DNA of 64,000 bases from Nocardia salmonicida NBRC 13393 (GCF_001613085.1 NZ_BDBR01000029.1:1-64000), one strand, 5' to 3'. Shown: positions 16,395-25,405, counted from the first letter of the stretch. The notes: generated by a model not told the origin, from the sequence alone. A program made the numbers and translations.

Positions 16395-17489
16395 TCACAG
16401 GTCGAGCACCAATCGCTCACCGCGGGAACGGGATACACACGCGAGCATGGCGCCCTCGGCACGATCGGCAGCGGAGAGCACGGTCTCGCGGTGATCCGGC
16501 TCGCCGGAGCGGACCCGCACCACGCAGGTGCCGCAGAAACCCTGTCTGCACGAATAGGGCTGGTCGGGGCGCGTATCGAGAATGGTGTCGAGCACGGTAC
16601 GGTCGGCATCGACGGTGACCACCTCGCCGCTGGAGGCGAATTCGATCTCGAACGGCGTGCCGTCGACAACCGGCGGCGGCGAGAACCGCTCGAAATGCAG
16701 CTCCACTTCGGGCATCTCGCGCACCGCGGTGACGATCGCCGAGGTCATCGGGGTCGGGCCGCACGCGTAGACGGCGGTGCCGGGACCGACGCCGGTCAGC
16801 AGATCCGCCGCGACGGGCAGACCGTGTTCGTCATCGGTGCGCACGACCACATTCGCGCCGATACTCTCGATCTCGGCCAGGAACGGAATGGTGTCGCGGC
16901 TGCGTCCGCTGTAGACCAGCGTCCACGGCACACCCAACCGGTGCGCGAGCCGGGCCATCGGCAGAATCGGCGTGATGCCGATGCCACCGGCGATCAAATG
17001 CAGTCGCCGCGAGGGCGATCCGTGCCCCGGGACCGCGAACGGGAAGGCATTGCGTGGCCCGCGTACCACCAATCGACTGCCGACCGGCAGTGCGTCGTGC
17101 ACCTCGATCGAGCCGCCGCCGCCACCGGGAATCCGGCGCACCGCGACCCGGTAGGCGCGTTGGTCCGCGGGGTCGCCGCACAGCGAGTACTGCCGCAGCC
17201 GGCCCGACGGCAATTCGAGGTCGAGGTGCGCGCCGGGCCGCCAGCGGGGCAGGACCCGGCCGTCGGGTGCCTCGAGGCGCAGGCTCACCACGTCCTGGTC
17301 GTGCGCTTCGATCCGGCGTTCGGTCACCACCACGAGCAGGCGGCGGTCGTCGACGCGCGGTCGCAGATCATTGCGGTTGACCAGCGCGGTCCAGCGCAGC
17401 CGAGCGGTCGCGACGGCATCGATGATCCTGATCGCCGGGTCGTGACGACGCTTGCCGTAGAGGTCGGCCGGGATGTCGCGAGTGGTCAC
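16395..17489 (-). CDS. Ferredoxin-NAD(P) reductase with C-terminal 2Fe-2S domain (PDR/VanB-type)
   Basis: The GTG at 17489 overlaps the upstream stop (GTGA). The 364-residue product has a flavin-binding barrel (RQYSLCGDP), an NAD-binding domain (IAGGIGITPILPMARLA, CGPTPM) and a C-terminal plant-type 2Fe-2S domain with C-x4-C-x2-C (CRQGFCGTC) and a later Cys. This is the order of phthalate-dioxygenase-type reductases. It should pass electrons to an oxygenase, plausibly the ferritin-like protein encoded immediately upstream. Confidence 0.92.
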   Translation of the reverse strand: MTTRDIPADLYGKRRHDPAIRIIDAVATARLRWTALVNRNDLRPRVDDRRLLVVVTERRIEAHDQDVVSLRLEAPDGRVLPRWRPGAHLDLELPSGRLRQYSLCGDPADQRAYRVAVRRIPGGGGGSIEVHDALPVGSRLVVRGPRNAFPFAVPGHGSPSRRLHLIAGGIGITPILPMARLAHRLGVPWTLVYSGRSRDTIPFLAEIESIGANVVVRTDDEHGLPVAADLLTGVGPGTAVYACGPTPMTSAIVTAVREMPEVELHFERFSPPPVVDGTPFEIEFASSGEVVTVDADRTVLDTILDTRPDQPYSCRQGFCGTCVVRVRSGEPDHRETVLSAADRAEGAMLACVSRSRGERLVLDL

Positions 17490-18385
17490 GACGCGGCCGC
17501 GCGAGCACCCGGCGAAGCGGCCAGGTAGGCGATGGCCTGCGCCGTGGAGCCGACCGATTGCGGGTTGTACCCGGGCTGGAAGGTCGACAGCGCACTCACC
17601 AGCAACGACGGAACGCCGGGCAGCGCACCACGCCACATCGCCGCGAACACTCCGCCGAGCAGCCGCGTGTAGCCCCGATCGGACAGCTGCGGATCCTGCT
17701 GCACGAGAAAGCGTGCCCCACGCACCAACACCACGAGGAAGATCGGGAAAACCAGCGTCATCGCCGCGCACCGGCGCACGTACCCGACCCCGAAGTACTC
17801 CGCGACATCGTGGGCGACATTGCGATGCTCGACCTCTTCGGCACCGTGCCAGCGGAACAGGTCGACCATTCGCGGGTCGGCGCCGAACTTCTCCAGGTCG
17901 GCGTTGAGAATCCAGTCGCCGAGCCAGGCGAAGAAATGCTCGAGGCAGGCGATGAAGGCGAGCCGTTCCACCAGCATCTGGCGGCCGACGCGATCGTCGC
18001 CGCGGGCTCCGAGCGAGATGCGGAACAGGTATTCCATCTGCCGCAGGTAGGGGTCCGCGTCGACGCCGTGCGCGGTGAAGACGTCCTCGAGCACCTTGCC
18101 GTGGGTCTGCGCGTGCATGGACTCCTGGCCGATGAAACCGAGCATGTCCTCGCGCAGCTTCTCGTCCTTGACGTAGGGCAACGCCTCGCGATAGGTCTCG
18201 ATGAACATGCGCTCACCCTCGGGCAGCAGCATGTTCAGCGCGCTGATCAGGTGACTGGCGATGGGTTCGGCCGACATCCACTGCAGGTCGACGCCGGACC
18301 AGTCGAAGCTGACATTGCGCGCGTGCAACGCCACCACGCCCGGATCGATCTCCGGATTTTCTCTTCCCCAAGGAAATAACTTCAT
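17486..18385 (-). CDS. COG3687/PF10118 ferritin-like metal-dependent protein
   Basis: The ATG at 18385 has GAGGAG upstream. The 299-residue protein carries a ferritin-like pattern of metal ligands: LPEGERMFIETYREAL, FIGQESMHAQTH, ACLEHFFAW and WHGAEEVEHRNVAHDV. These E/ExxH pairs are typical of the PF10118 family, annotated as predicted metal-dependent hydrolases but resembling di-iron oxygenases. Coupling to a 2Fe-2S reductase supports a di-iron oxygenase role (inference). It is the first gene of the operon ending at 14579. Confidence 0.88.
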   Translation of the reverse strand: MKLFPWGRENPEIDPGVVALHARNVSFDWSGVDLQWMSAEPIASHLISALNMLLPEGERMFIETYREALPYVKDEKLREDMLGFIGQESMHAQTHGKVLEDVFTAHGVDADPYLRQMEYLFRISLGARGDDRVGRQMLVERLAFIACLEHFFAWLGDWILNADLEKFGADPRMVDLFRWHGAEEVEHRNVAHDVAEYFGVGYVRRCAAMTLVFPIFLVVLVRGARFLVQQDPQLSDRGYTRLLGGVFAAMWRGALPGVPSLLVSALSTFQPGYNPQSVGSTAQAIAYLAASPGARAAAS

Positions 18386-18500
18386 CGGTACTCCTCGATC
18401 AACCGCGCACGGTTACCCGCACACCAGGTCGCGACGTTGCGTCCTACTCGGTAGCTCCGATGATACAACTATCCATAACTTTACGTAACACCTAAATTCG

Positions 18501-19499
18501 TCAAGCGGCTTCACCGAAGATCGCCAGCGCGACCGGCGCCGCCACCAGCAGCGCGCATATCACGGCATTGAGGACCTTGTACTCGACCAGAATCCCGACG
18601 TATTCGCGCAGGACAGCGCTGGGGAGGTAGTAGCGTGCCGTCGGGGCGCCGACGGCCTGGGCGTCGAGCCCGACCTGACGGGCGAGCACAGCGGTCCGCA
18701 GGACATGGAAATTGCTGGTGACCAGCAGGATGCGCCTGTCGATCCCGCGCCGGGCGAGCAGTTCCCGGCTGAACAGGAGGTTCTCGCGGGTGGTCGTCGA
18801 GCGGTCCTCGCGCAGGATCTCGTCGTCGCGCACACCGTGCTCGACCAGGTAGTCGGCCATCGCGGTACTTTCGGCGACCCTCTCGTCGGAACCCTTGCCG
18901 CCACTGGTGACCAGCAGCGGCGACGGGCCGTGCGCGGCGCGCCAGATGCCAAGCGCGCGGTCGAGCCTGCTCGCCAGCAGCGGCGGGACCCGGTCACCGA
19001 GCAGGCCGGAGCCGTGCACGACGATCGCGACGGCGTCGTCGGTACGGGTCACCCCGCCGTAGACGACCGAGTACAACAGGAACGCGACCAGTACGAAGCC
19101 GAGATAGGCGGCGACGAGCACGACCGCCAGCAGCAACACACCGAACACTGTCCCCTCGGCGATCACCGCCATCAGCAACAACACATACGGAACCAGCAGC
19201 GCGAAGCCGAGACCGAGGGACAGCAGATTCGCCAGGCGTACGCCCTCGCGGCGCAACATCACCATGCCGTTGAGCATCAACAGCCCGGCCAGGGCAAACA
19301 CCAGCAGCGGCGACAGCGCGAGCGCGAAGAAGACCAGAGTTCCCAGGGCAGCTCCTTCGACGCCCGAACCGATCAGTGCGGCGCCGACACACAGAATTCC
19401 GAGTAGCAGCAACACTCCATTGCTGAATCGGCGCCGCTCCTGACGGAAACACAGCGCGAACACACCGAGCAGAACCACACCTATCGCCAGCAAGATCAC
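18501..19499 (-). CDS. YdcF/SanA-family (DUF218) membrane protein
   Basis: The GTG at 19499 begins a 332-residue protein. Five or so hydrophobic segments fill residues 1-165. A DUF218 domain follows from about 165 to 310 (VVHGSGLLGDRVPPLLASRLDRAL, SGGKGSDERVAESTAMADYL, REDRSTTTRENLLFS). DUF218 proteins such as SanA, ElyC and YdcF act in envelope biogenesis, but their chemistry is unresolved. A second, unrelated-length YdcF-type gene lies at 59322. Confidence 0.9.
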   Translation of the reverse strand: MILLAIGVVLLGVFALCFRQERRRFSNGVLLLLGILCVGAALIGSGVEGAALGTLVFFALALSPLLVFALAGLLMLNGMVMLRREGVRLANLLSLGLGFALLVPYVLLLMAVIAEGTVFGVLLLAVVLVAAYLGFVLVAFLLYSVVYGGVTRTDDAVAIVVHGSGLLGDRVPPLLASRLDRALGIWRAAHGPSPLLVTSGGKGSDERVAESTAMADYLVEHGVRDDEILREDRSTTTRENLLFSRELLARRGIDRRILLVTSNFHVLRTAVLARQVGLDAQAVGAPTARYYLPSAVLREYVGILVEYKVLNAVICALLVAAPVALAIFGEAA

Positions 19500-19600
19500 C
19501 AGCCCACCCTAGTGAGCACGGGGCTCGCAGCGATCGCCAGTCCTCGACGGGTGGCCTGAGCAAATACGAAAATGGATTTGACCAGCTACTAACAAGCAAA

Positions 19601-20296
19601 TCATCGCTCGGCGGCGAACCGCCGTTTCAGCAGTACGCCTGGATTCCACCGGCGTCCGCGACCTCGCGTCAGCGGGTAGCAGGCGAACCCGATGGCGGCC
19701 GCGCTCGCGTGCCCGATATCGGTGAACGTGCGGTTGAGGAAGATCGGCGGAACCACCACCGCGAGCACCCCGAGCATGTACACCCAGCGCCACGGCGTCA
19801 CGAACCGGTAGGCGAGCACCGCGGCGACACCGGCCAACGCGTAGCTGACGCCCACATCGAGGATGTACATCGCCCGTTCGGGCGCGTCCTCGCTACGGAT
19901 CGCCCACAGCACCACGCCCTGGCTGAGATAGGTGGCGCCCACGTGCGCGAGCACCACGACCACGAGCCAGCGCAGGGTGCCGAGCCAGCGTTCGGCATTG
20001 GCGTGAAAGATCGTGAACAGCACCGCGTAGGCGAGCCATCCGCTGCCGTCGGTCCAGAACGCGCTGGTGATCAGCACACGCACGGGATCTTGGCCGAGGT
20101 GGTGCAGGTTCGTCGACCGGTGATCGAGCCATTGCCTGGCTTCCTCCGGCGGGAGCAGATCGATGATCACCGTGGTCACGGCGAGAGCGGCCAGCCACAG
20201 GTAGGTACCGGGCGCGCTGCGGATCCACCGCCACCCGCGGTTCGCCATCCTGCTCGGTGCGCCCACCAGAACAGTGTGCCAGGCGCGGATTGCCAC
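19601..20296 (-). CDS. Rhomboid-like membrane protein
   Basis: The product has six or so hydrophobic segments. A DVGVSYALAG segment in one helix and GHASAAAIGFA in a later helix place Ser and His where rhomboid proteases carry the catalytic dyad. The family (rhomboid-like, PF20401 type) is common in Actinobacteria, and proteolytic activity is not proven. The GTG at 20296 lies inside a perfect 17-bp palindrome (20293-20309). The ATG at 20248 (MANRGW) may therefore be the real start. Confidence 0.75.
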   Translation of the reverse strand: MAIRAWHTVLVGAPSRMANRGWRWIRSAPGTYLWLAALAVTTVIIDLLPPEEARQWLDHRSTNLHHLGQDPVRVLITSAFWTDGSGWLAYAVLFTIFHANAERWLGTLRWLVVVVLAHVGATYLSQGVVLWAIRSEDAPERAMYILDVGVSYALAGVAAVLAYRFVTPWRWVYMLGVLAVVVPPIFLNRTFTDIGHASAAAIGFACYPLTRGRGRRWNPGVLLKRRFAAER

Positions 20297-20309
20297 AGCA
20301 TTGCTGTGG
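20293..20309. promoter_or_regulatory. 17-bp perfect palindrome in the divergent promoter region
   Basis: CCACAGCA-T-TGCTGTGG has 8-bp arms around one base. It lies between the rhomboid-like gene and the gene starting at 20384 and would act as an operator for either. It overlaps the upstream candidate start of the rhomboid-like gene. Confidence 0.55.
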
Positions 20310-20383
20310 ACTCCTGTTTCCTCGGCGAATCTGCGGGTAGGCGGCCATCAGAGTCGACATCCCGATCGGAGGAGGAGCAGGTC

Positions 20384-20668
20384 ATGCCCCAGCAAGCGTG
20401 GAGCGACAAGCGCGAACGGCAGTACAAGGACATCAAGAAATCGGAACGCGAGCGTGGCCGCGGCGAGAAACGCGCCGAGGAGATCGCCGCGCGGACGGTG
20501 AACAAGACTCGCGCCCAGCACGGCGAGACGAAGGGTTCGGGCGGCCAACGGCCCCAGGGCAGCGGCAAGACCCGCGATCAGCTCTACGAGGAAGCCCGCC
20601 GCCGCAATATCGATGGCCGCTCCAAGATGAACAAGCAGGAATTGGCCAACGCTCTCGGCCGCAGCTGA
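20384..20668 (+). CDS. Small basic protein with Rho-N-like C-terminus
   Basis: The ATG at 20384 has a strong GGAGGAG site. The 94-residue product is highly charged. It opens with a KRERQYKDIKKSERERGRGE-type segment, often annotated plasmid stabilisation protein. The C-terminal 35 residues (TRDQLYEEARRRNIDGRSKM, NKQELANALGR) resemble the Rho termination factor N-terminal/SAP-like helix-extended-helix fold. A nucleic-acid-binding role is likely by composition; the plasmid-stability label is not meaningful on a chromosome. Confidence 0.75.
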   Translation: MPQQAWSDKRERQYKDIKKSERERGRGEKRAEEIAARTVNKTRAQHGETKGSGGQRPQGSGKTRDQLYEEARRRNIDGRSKMNKQELANALGRS

Positions 20669-20689
20669 CCCCACTGCGAAAGGTGCGCC

Positions 20690-21649
20690 ATGCAGCTCGG
20701 ATTCAAGTTGGCGGCCGAGGCTTTCGGCCCGAAAGAGCTTGTTCGACAGACAGTTCGGGCCGAATCGGCCGGTTTCGACTTCGTCGAGATGAGCGACCAC
20801 TTCCACCCGTGGCTCGATAATCAAGGCCACTCACCGTTCGCGTGGACCGTCCTGGGAACGATCGCGGCCCGCACCGAGCAGATCGGGCTGGCTACCGGCG
20901 TGACCTGCCCGATCATCCGCTATCACCCGGCGATCATCGCTCAGGCCGCCGCCACCACGGCGCTGCTGTCCGACGGGCGGTTCACCCTGGGCATCGGTTC
21001 GGGCGAGCGGCTCAACGAACACATTGTGGGCCATGAGTTTCCGCCGGTGGCGATCCGGCAGCGGATGTTGCGCGAGGCGCTCGAGATCATCCGATTGCTG
21101 TGGCGCGGCGGTTACCGCAGCTACTACGGCGAGTTCCTGGAGCTGTCGGACGCGCGGGTATTCGATCTGCCGGAGAGCCTGCCGGTTATCGCGGTGGCCG
21201 CGGGTGGGCCCAGCGCGGCGAAGATCGCCGCTGAACTCGGCGACGGTCTGTTCGCCACCGAGCCGGATCCCGAACTCGTGCGGACCTTTCAGCAGGAGGG
21301 TGGCTCGGGCCCACGCTATGTCGAAGTGGGTGTCGCCTTCGCCGAGACCGATCGCGAGGGCGCCGAAGCCGCGCTGTCGACGAACCGGTGGTCGACCGGG
21401 GGTTGGAAGGTGATGAGCGAGCTGCCCAATCCCGCGAACTTCGCCGCTGCCTCTACCACCGTGCGAGTCGACGACATGCTCGAATCCTTTGTCTGCGGCA
21501 ATGATCCGAAACGCTACGTCGAGGCGGTACGCAAGGCCACCGACGCGGGCTTCGATCATGTGGTGCTGATGAACGCGGGACCCGACATGGACGCGTTCCT
21601 CGACTTCTACAGCAGCGAACTCGCGCCCCTGTTGCGTTCGGAGATCTGA
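20690..21649 (+). CDS. F420-dependent luciferase-like oxidoreductase (TIGR03557-type)
   Basis: The 319-residue TIM-barrel protein belongs to the luciferase-like monooxygenase superfamily. It shows FKLAAEAFGPKELV, DHFHPW, GVTCPIIRYHPAIIAQAAAT and LGIGSGERLNEH. This pattern matches the F420-dependent glucose-6-phosphate-dehydrogenase-like subfamily. It is expected to transfer hydride between F420 and an unknown alcohol substrate. It lies 21 bases after the small basic gene and 28 before the DUF72 gene, so the three may be co-transcribed. Confidence 0.9.
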   Translation: MQLGFKLAAEAFGPKELVRQTVRAESAGFDFVEMSDHFHPWLDNQGHSPFAWTVLGTIAARTEQIGLATGVTCPIIRYHPAIIAQAAATTALLSDGRFTLGIGSGERLNEHIVGHEFPPVAIRQRMLREALEIIRLLWRGGYRSYYGEFLELSDARVFDLPESLPVIAVAAGGPSAAKIAAELGDGLFATEPDPELVRTFQQEGGSGPRYVEVGVAFAETDREGAEAALSTNRWSTGGWKVMSELPNPANFAAASTTVRVDDMLESFVCGNDPKRYVEAVRKATDAGFDHVVLMNAGPDMDAFLDFYSSELAPLLRSEI

Positions 21650-21677
21650 CCCGCGCTCCGGAGGGAGGCAGGCCCGA

Positions 21678-22451
21678 ATGACCATGCACGTCGGCACGTC
21701 CGGCTGGCAGTACCGCGACTGGCGCGGCGTGCTGTACCCGCAGGGCCTGCCCGTGCGGCAGTGGCTCGAGCACTATGCGCAGGAGTTCGCGACGGTGGAG
21801 TCGAACAGCGCGTTCTATCGGTTGCCGAGCCGGGAGAACTTCGCCGCATGGCGGGAGCGCACGCCCGCGGGCTTCGTGATGGCGGTGAAGGCGAGCCGCT
21901 ACCTGACCCACATCAAGCGATTGCGGGATCCGGCCGAACCGGTGCGGCGCCTGCTCGACAGGACCGAGGGGCTGGGCGAGCGTCTCGGTCCGATCCTGCT
22001 CCAGCTGCCACCGACCCTGCGCGCGGACCCCGATCTGCTCGACAACTGTCTGCGCTGCTTCCCCGACTCGGTGCGAGTGGCGGTGGAACCGCGCCACGAA
22101 TCGTGGTGGACGGACGAGACCCGCGCCGTCCTACGATCCCATCACGCCGCGCTGACCTGGGCGGACCGCGATTCCCGGCCGATCACACCGCTGTGGCGGA
22201 CCACCGACTGGGCCTATCTACGTCTGCACGCAGGCCGCGCTACTCCCCTACCGTCCTACGGCAAGCAGGCGTTGAGCGGCTGGGCACATCGGCTGCTCGA
22301 CACCTGGTCACCCGACGCCGACAGCTACGTCTATTTCAACAACGATCACGGCGGCGCGGCGGTGCGTGACGCCGTGACCTTCGCCCACCTGGCCGCGGCC
22401 GCGGGCGCGGATGCGACTCGAGTACCCGATGTACACGCGAGCGCAGGATAA
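21678..22451 (+). CDS. DUF72 (YecE-family) TIM-barrel protein
   Basis: GGAGGGAGG precedes the ATG at 21678. The 257-residue product carries the DUF72 signatures: MHVGTSGWQYRDWRGVLYP, VESNSAFYRLPSRENFAAWR, VKASRYLTHIKRL, VEPRHESW, TDWAYLRLHAG and YVYFNNDHGG. The family folds as a TIM barrel with no established activity. It is slightly shorter than some homologues but complete. Confidence 0.93.
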   Translation: MTMHVGTSGWQYRDWRGVLYPQGLPVRQWLEHYAQEFATVESNSAFYRLPSRENFAAWRERTPAGFVMAVKASRYLTHIKRLRDPAEPVRRLLDRTEGLGERLGPILLQLPPTLRADPDLLDNCLRCFPDSVRVAVEPRHESWWTDETRAVLRSHHAALTWADRDSRPITPLWRTTDWAYLRLHAGRATPLPSYGKQALSGWAHRLLDTWSPDADSYVYFNNDHGGAAVRDAVTFAHLAAAAGADATRVPDVHASAG

Positions 22452-22458
22452 ACGGCGA

Positions 22459-22512
22459 ACCCCGCCTCGAGGCCGCGTGATCGAGGATCCGTCGCGCGGT
22501 CGGAGGCGGGGT
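22459..22512. terminator. Stem-loop between convergent genes
   Basis: ACCCCGCCTC (22459-22468) pairs with GAGGCGGGGT (22503-22512), a 10-bp GC-rich stem with a 34-base internal region that can fold further. It sits between the DUF72 gene (+) and the CocE-like gene (-), as expected for a shared terminator. Confidence 0.55.
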
Positions 22513-22522
22513 CGACCGGATG

Positions 22523-24565
22523 TCACCAGCCGGGATCGGTGTCCAGGGGGACGTTGATCCAGCTCGGGCGGGACGGGTCCAGCTCGAGGTGCTGGGTGCG
22601 GAGGCCGCTTTCGTTCAGCAACGGGCGCAGCGGGATTCCGCTGGGGAAGTTGCTCGCGAAGACGTCGACGCGCAGGCGGTGGCCGGGCAGCAGGACACCG
22701 TCGGTGGCGCGGACGCCGATGTCGATCGTCGTCGGCTCGCCGGGCACGATCGGCTGACGAGTGTCCAGGGTGAGGTACGGATACGGGTCGGTGTAGTCGC
22801 CGTTCGATGAGCGAGTCGCCTTGGGCTCGTCGATCGTGCGCAACGATGCCGTCAGCTGACCCTGTGACCAGACTGTCGAAGTACCGTCGGGCGCTACATC
22901 GTTCACCGTCACCGTCCAGTAGCCGTCGGTGGCGTCGAGCACGGTGTTCAGGTGTGCGGCGATCGGCCCGGAGATCCTCGTCGGCTGCGAGACCGGCGCC
23001 GTGGTGAAGGTGAGCGCGGCCCCCTCACTGATCCGGGCGTCCTTCGAACAGACGTCGGGGAGCGGAAGAATCCCGGCCGTGCCCTGTGCGGCGTCACGCG
23101 CGCAGATGGTGGTCAGGCTCGGGTCCACCGAGAGCCGCTGTGCGGCACCGGGAGCGGTGCGCAGGCTGCCGTCGTGGCGAGCGCCCGGCGCGGTGCCGGA
23201 GGAGGCCGCGTCGAGGTACATCCGCCGGTGCTGCATGCCGGGCCGGGGGAAGGCGACGTCGGTGGTCCACTGCTTACTTCCCTGCTGCCACAACGTGACC
23301 GGGTCGTAGCGATCGATGCCGTTGTCGATTCCCTTGAGCCACTTGTCGAACCAGGCGCGCTGCAACGATTCCAGCGGGGCGGGCGCGCCCGGCTGACCGA
23401 GGCCCGAGCTCACCGTCACGTGGTAGACGTCGTCCATGATGAGCTTCTTCTGCTCGGCGGGCACGTTCACCGCGTTGTAGATGCGCGGGGTGGAGTAGGT
23501 GAAGATGTCGTGCCAGCCGCCGTAGAGGAAGGTCGGCACCTGCACCTGTTCGGGCGCGCCGACCCAGGCGGTCCGCAGCGGGCTCTCGTCGTCGAGGATC
23601 GAGGCCATCTCCGGCGGGATCTGCTCGATGTTCGGGGTGGTCAGTGCGGCGATGAGCACGTTGAAGAAGGTGAACGGATCAGTCACCCGGTCGCGCAGCC
23701 AGACCCAGTCGAATTTCCCGTTCAGCATCGACATCAGGTCGGGCAACAGCTTCGCGCCGTCGACGGCGAGCAGCCAGGCCGGGATGAACCCGATCCCGAG
23801 CGCACCACCGGGGGCCGCGACATCGCGGATCAGATCGCTACCCGGCACGACCGGGAAGATCGCCTTGAGCGCCTCGGGATGACGCTGCGCGGTTTGCAGC
23901 TGGTTGATCCCCGAATAGGAGATGCCGCTCATCCCGATCTTGCCGTCGGACCAGCCCTGCTTCGCCGCCCAGTCGACGACTTCCACGCCGTCGATCTGCT
24001 CGCGTTCACCGAACACCTGCCAGGTACCCTGCGAGAAACCGGTGCCGCGCACGTCGACGACCACCTGGGTGTAACCGCCGCGGATCAGGTTCCGGTCGAC
24101 GCCGAAGGTGCGCGCCGCGCCGCCGGGCAGCGCGTGCATGATGTCGCTGAGGCTGCTGAAACCGAACGGCGTGAAGTCCAGGTTCTGCAGCACCGGCATC
24201 AGCACGTCCGACAAGCCGGGCACCGCGAGCGCCGAGTCGGCGAGGTTGGAGACCAGCTTGGTGTAGGGCGTCATGTTGACGATGGTGGGCGTCGGCTCCG
24301 CGACGGGCTGACCGTCCGCACCGGCCGGGTGATAGACGTTGGCTTTCAATACGGTGCCGTCACTCATCGTGATCGGCACGTCCCACTCGATGAAGACGTT
24401 GGGGTACTGCTGCGGCCCGTTGTGAGTGGCGACGAACTGCGCGTCGAGCCCCTCGGCGTTCGGCGACGCCTGCCCGAGCGGCGCGGATGCGACGGCGCCC
24501 GCCAAGACGACTACGGACGCGGCCAGCGCGGCCAGCGCGGCCAGTCGCCCACGATGTTTGATCAT
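22523..24565 (-). CDS. Secreted CocE/NonD-family (X-Pro dipeptidyl-peptidase-like) hydrolase
   Basis: The start ATG at 24565 gives a 680-residue protein with a signal peptide (MIKHRGRLAALAALAASVVV, then cleavage near AQASP-like GQASP at 32-36). The catalytic domain has nucleophile Ser in GMSGISYSG, Asp in YGGWHDIF and His in DVYHVT. A C-terminal jelly-roll (PepX_C) follows, ending LELDPSRPSWINVPLDTDPG. Family members hydrolyse esters, amides or X-Pro peptides. A divergent TetR gene with palindromes between suggests substrate induction. Confidence 0.9.
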   Translation of the reverse strand: MIKHRGRLAALAALAASVVVLAGAVASAPLGQASPNAEGLDAQFVATHNGPQQYPNVFIEWDVPITMSDGTVLKANVYHPAGADGQPVAEPTPTIVNMTPYTKLVSNLADSALAVPGLSDVLMPVLQNLDFTPFGFSSLSDIMHALPGGAARTFGVDRNLIRGGYTQVVVDVRGTGFSQGTWQVFGEREQIDGVEVVDWAAKQGWSDGKIGMSGISYSGINQLQTAQRHPEALKAIFPVVPGSDLIRDVAAPGGALGIGFIPAWLLAVDGAKLLPDLMSMLNGKFDWVWLRDRVTDPFTFFNVLIAALTTPNIEQIPPEMASILDDESPLRTAWVGAPEQVQVPTFLYGGWHDIFTYSTPRIYNAVNVPAEQKKLIMDDVYHVTVSSGLGQPGAPAPLESLQRAWFDKWLKGIDNGIDRYDPVTLWQQGSKQWTTDVAFPRPGMQHRRMYLDAASSGTAPGARHDGSLRTAPGAAQRLSVDPSLTTICARDAAQGTAGILPLPDVCSKDARISEGAALTFTTAPVSQPTRISGPIAAHLNTVLDATDGYWTVTVNDVAPDGTSTVWSQGQLTASLRTIDEPKATRSSNGDYTDPYPYLTLDTRQPIVPGEPTTIDIGVRATDGVLLPGHRLRVDVFASNFPSGIPLRPLLNESGLRTQHLELDPSRPSWINVPLDTDPGW

Positions 24566-24602
24566 GCTTCGGTTCAGCCCTCCACCATCGGGAACCACAA
24601 CG

Positions 24603-24617
24603 TTCCCGTACCGGGAA
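24603..24617. promoter_or_regulatory. Palindrome TTCCCG-TAC-CGGGAA in divergent promoter
   Basis: Perfect 6-bp arms with a 3-base centre lie 38 bases before the CocE-like start and 96 bases before the TetR start. The site is a candidate operator for the TetR protein encoded at 24713. Confidence 0.55.
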
Positions 24618-24647
24618 GTAACGTAGCGTGGGTCACGTTCGATCGCA

Positions 24648-24659
24648 AGAACATGTTCT
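24648..24659. promoter_or_regulatory. Palindrome AGAACATGTTCT in divergent promoter
   Basis: This perfect 12-bp palindrome lies in the same intergenic region as the TTCCCG site and differs from it in sequence. One of the two may be the TetR site and the other belong to another regulator. LexA-type boxes in actinobacteria (GAAC-N4-GTTC) are similar but have a different spacing. Confidence 0.45.
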
Positions 24660-24712
24660 GGGCGATCCACGATCAAGCGCCCGCGCGCACCCTGCCGCGG
24701 CCGCCTGAAACA

Positions 24713-25402
24713 ATGGACACTGTGACAGCGTCCGAACTCGACGACGGTCGCCGCTACCGCGGCGCCGCACCGGGGCAACGTCAACGGGAACGCCGCGCTC
24801 GGCTGATCGAAGCGGCTACCGAGGCCTTCGGCGTCGACGGCTACCGCAACACCACGGTCACCACGATCTGCGCGGCGGCCGGCGTCGGCAAACGCTACTT
24901 CTACGAATCTTTCACCGATAGTGAAGATCTGCTGCTCGAGGTGTATCGCGAGACGGCCGCCAGGATGATCGAGGCGATCCATACCGGGCTCGGTGATCCC
25001 GACGCCGACGTCGATACCCAGGTGCGCGTCGGCCTGACCGCGTACTTCCAGCTCATCCGCGACGACCCACGGGTTCCCCGGATCGCGTTCTTCGAGATCC
25101 TCGGCGTGAGCCCCGCGGTCGACCGGGCCTACTACGGCGTTCTCGACGCCTTGGTCGACATCTGCATGGCCCTGGTCACCCCGCACGTCGACCTGGAAAC
25201 CCATCCCGCAGTCAGTGTGCGGACGGTGCTGTTCGGACTGGTCGGCGCCATCGTGATCATCGCCCAGAAGTGGGTGCTCGACGAATACCGCCAACCGCTG
25301 ACCGATGTCGTGGAAAGCGGGTGTCTGGTGATCAGCGCGGTACTGACGCGAATCGGACCGGACGGCAAGGCGACCCGCTCTGTCGAGCGCGGCGCGAACT
25401 GA
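24713..25402 (+). CDS. TetR/AcrR-family transcriptional regulator
   Basis: The 229-residue product begins at the ATG at 24713; a GTG three codons later is an alternative. The DNA-binding domain is RRARLIEAATEAFGVDGYRN with TVTTICAAAGVGKRYFYESF. The ligand domain is helical. It is divergent from the secreted hydrolase gene across a region with two palindromes and probably represses it. Confidence 0.9.
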   Translation: MDTVTASELDDGRRYRGAAPGQRQRERRARLIEAATEAFGVDGYRNTTVTTICAAAGVGKRYFYESFTDSEDLLLEVYRETAARMIEAIHTGLGDPDADVDTQVRVGLTAYFQLIRDDPRVPRIAFFEILGVSPAVDRAYYGVLDALVDICMALVTPHVDLETHPAVSVRTVLFGLVGAIVIIAQKWVLDEYRQPLTDVVESGCLVISAVLTRIGPDGKATRSVERGAN

Positions 25403-25405
25403 CCG

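Noticed and set aside
22952..25402. 816-residue reading ending in the TetR protein
   Set aside because: Most of it is antisense to the CocE-like gene. Only the last 229 residues show a TetR domain, and a start with intergenic palindromes precedes them.
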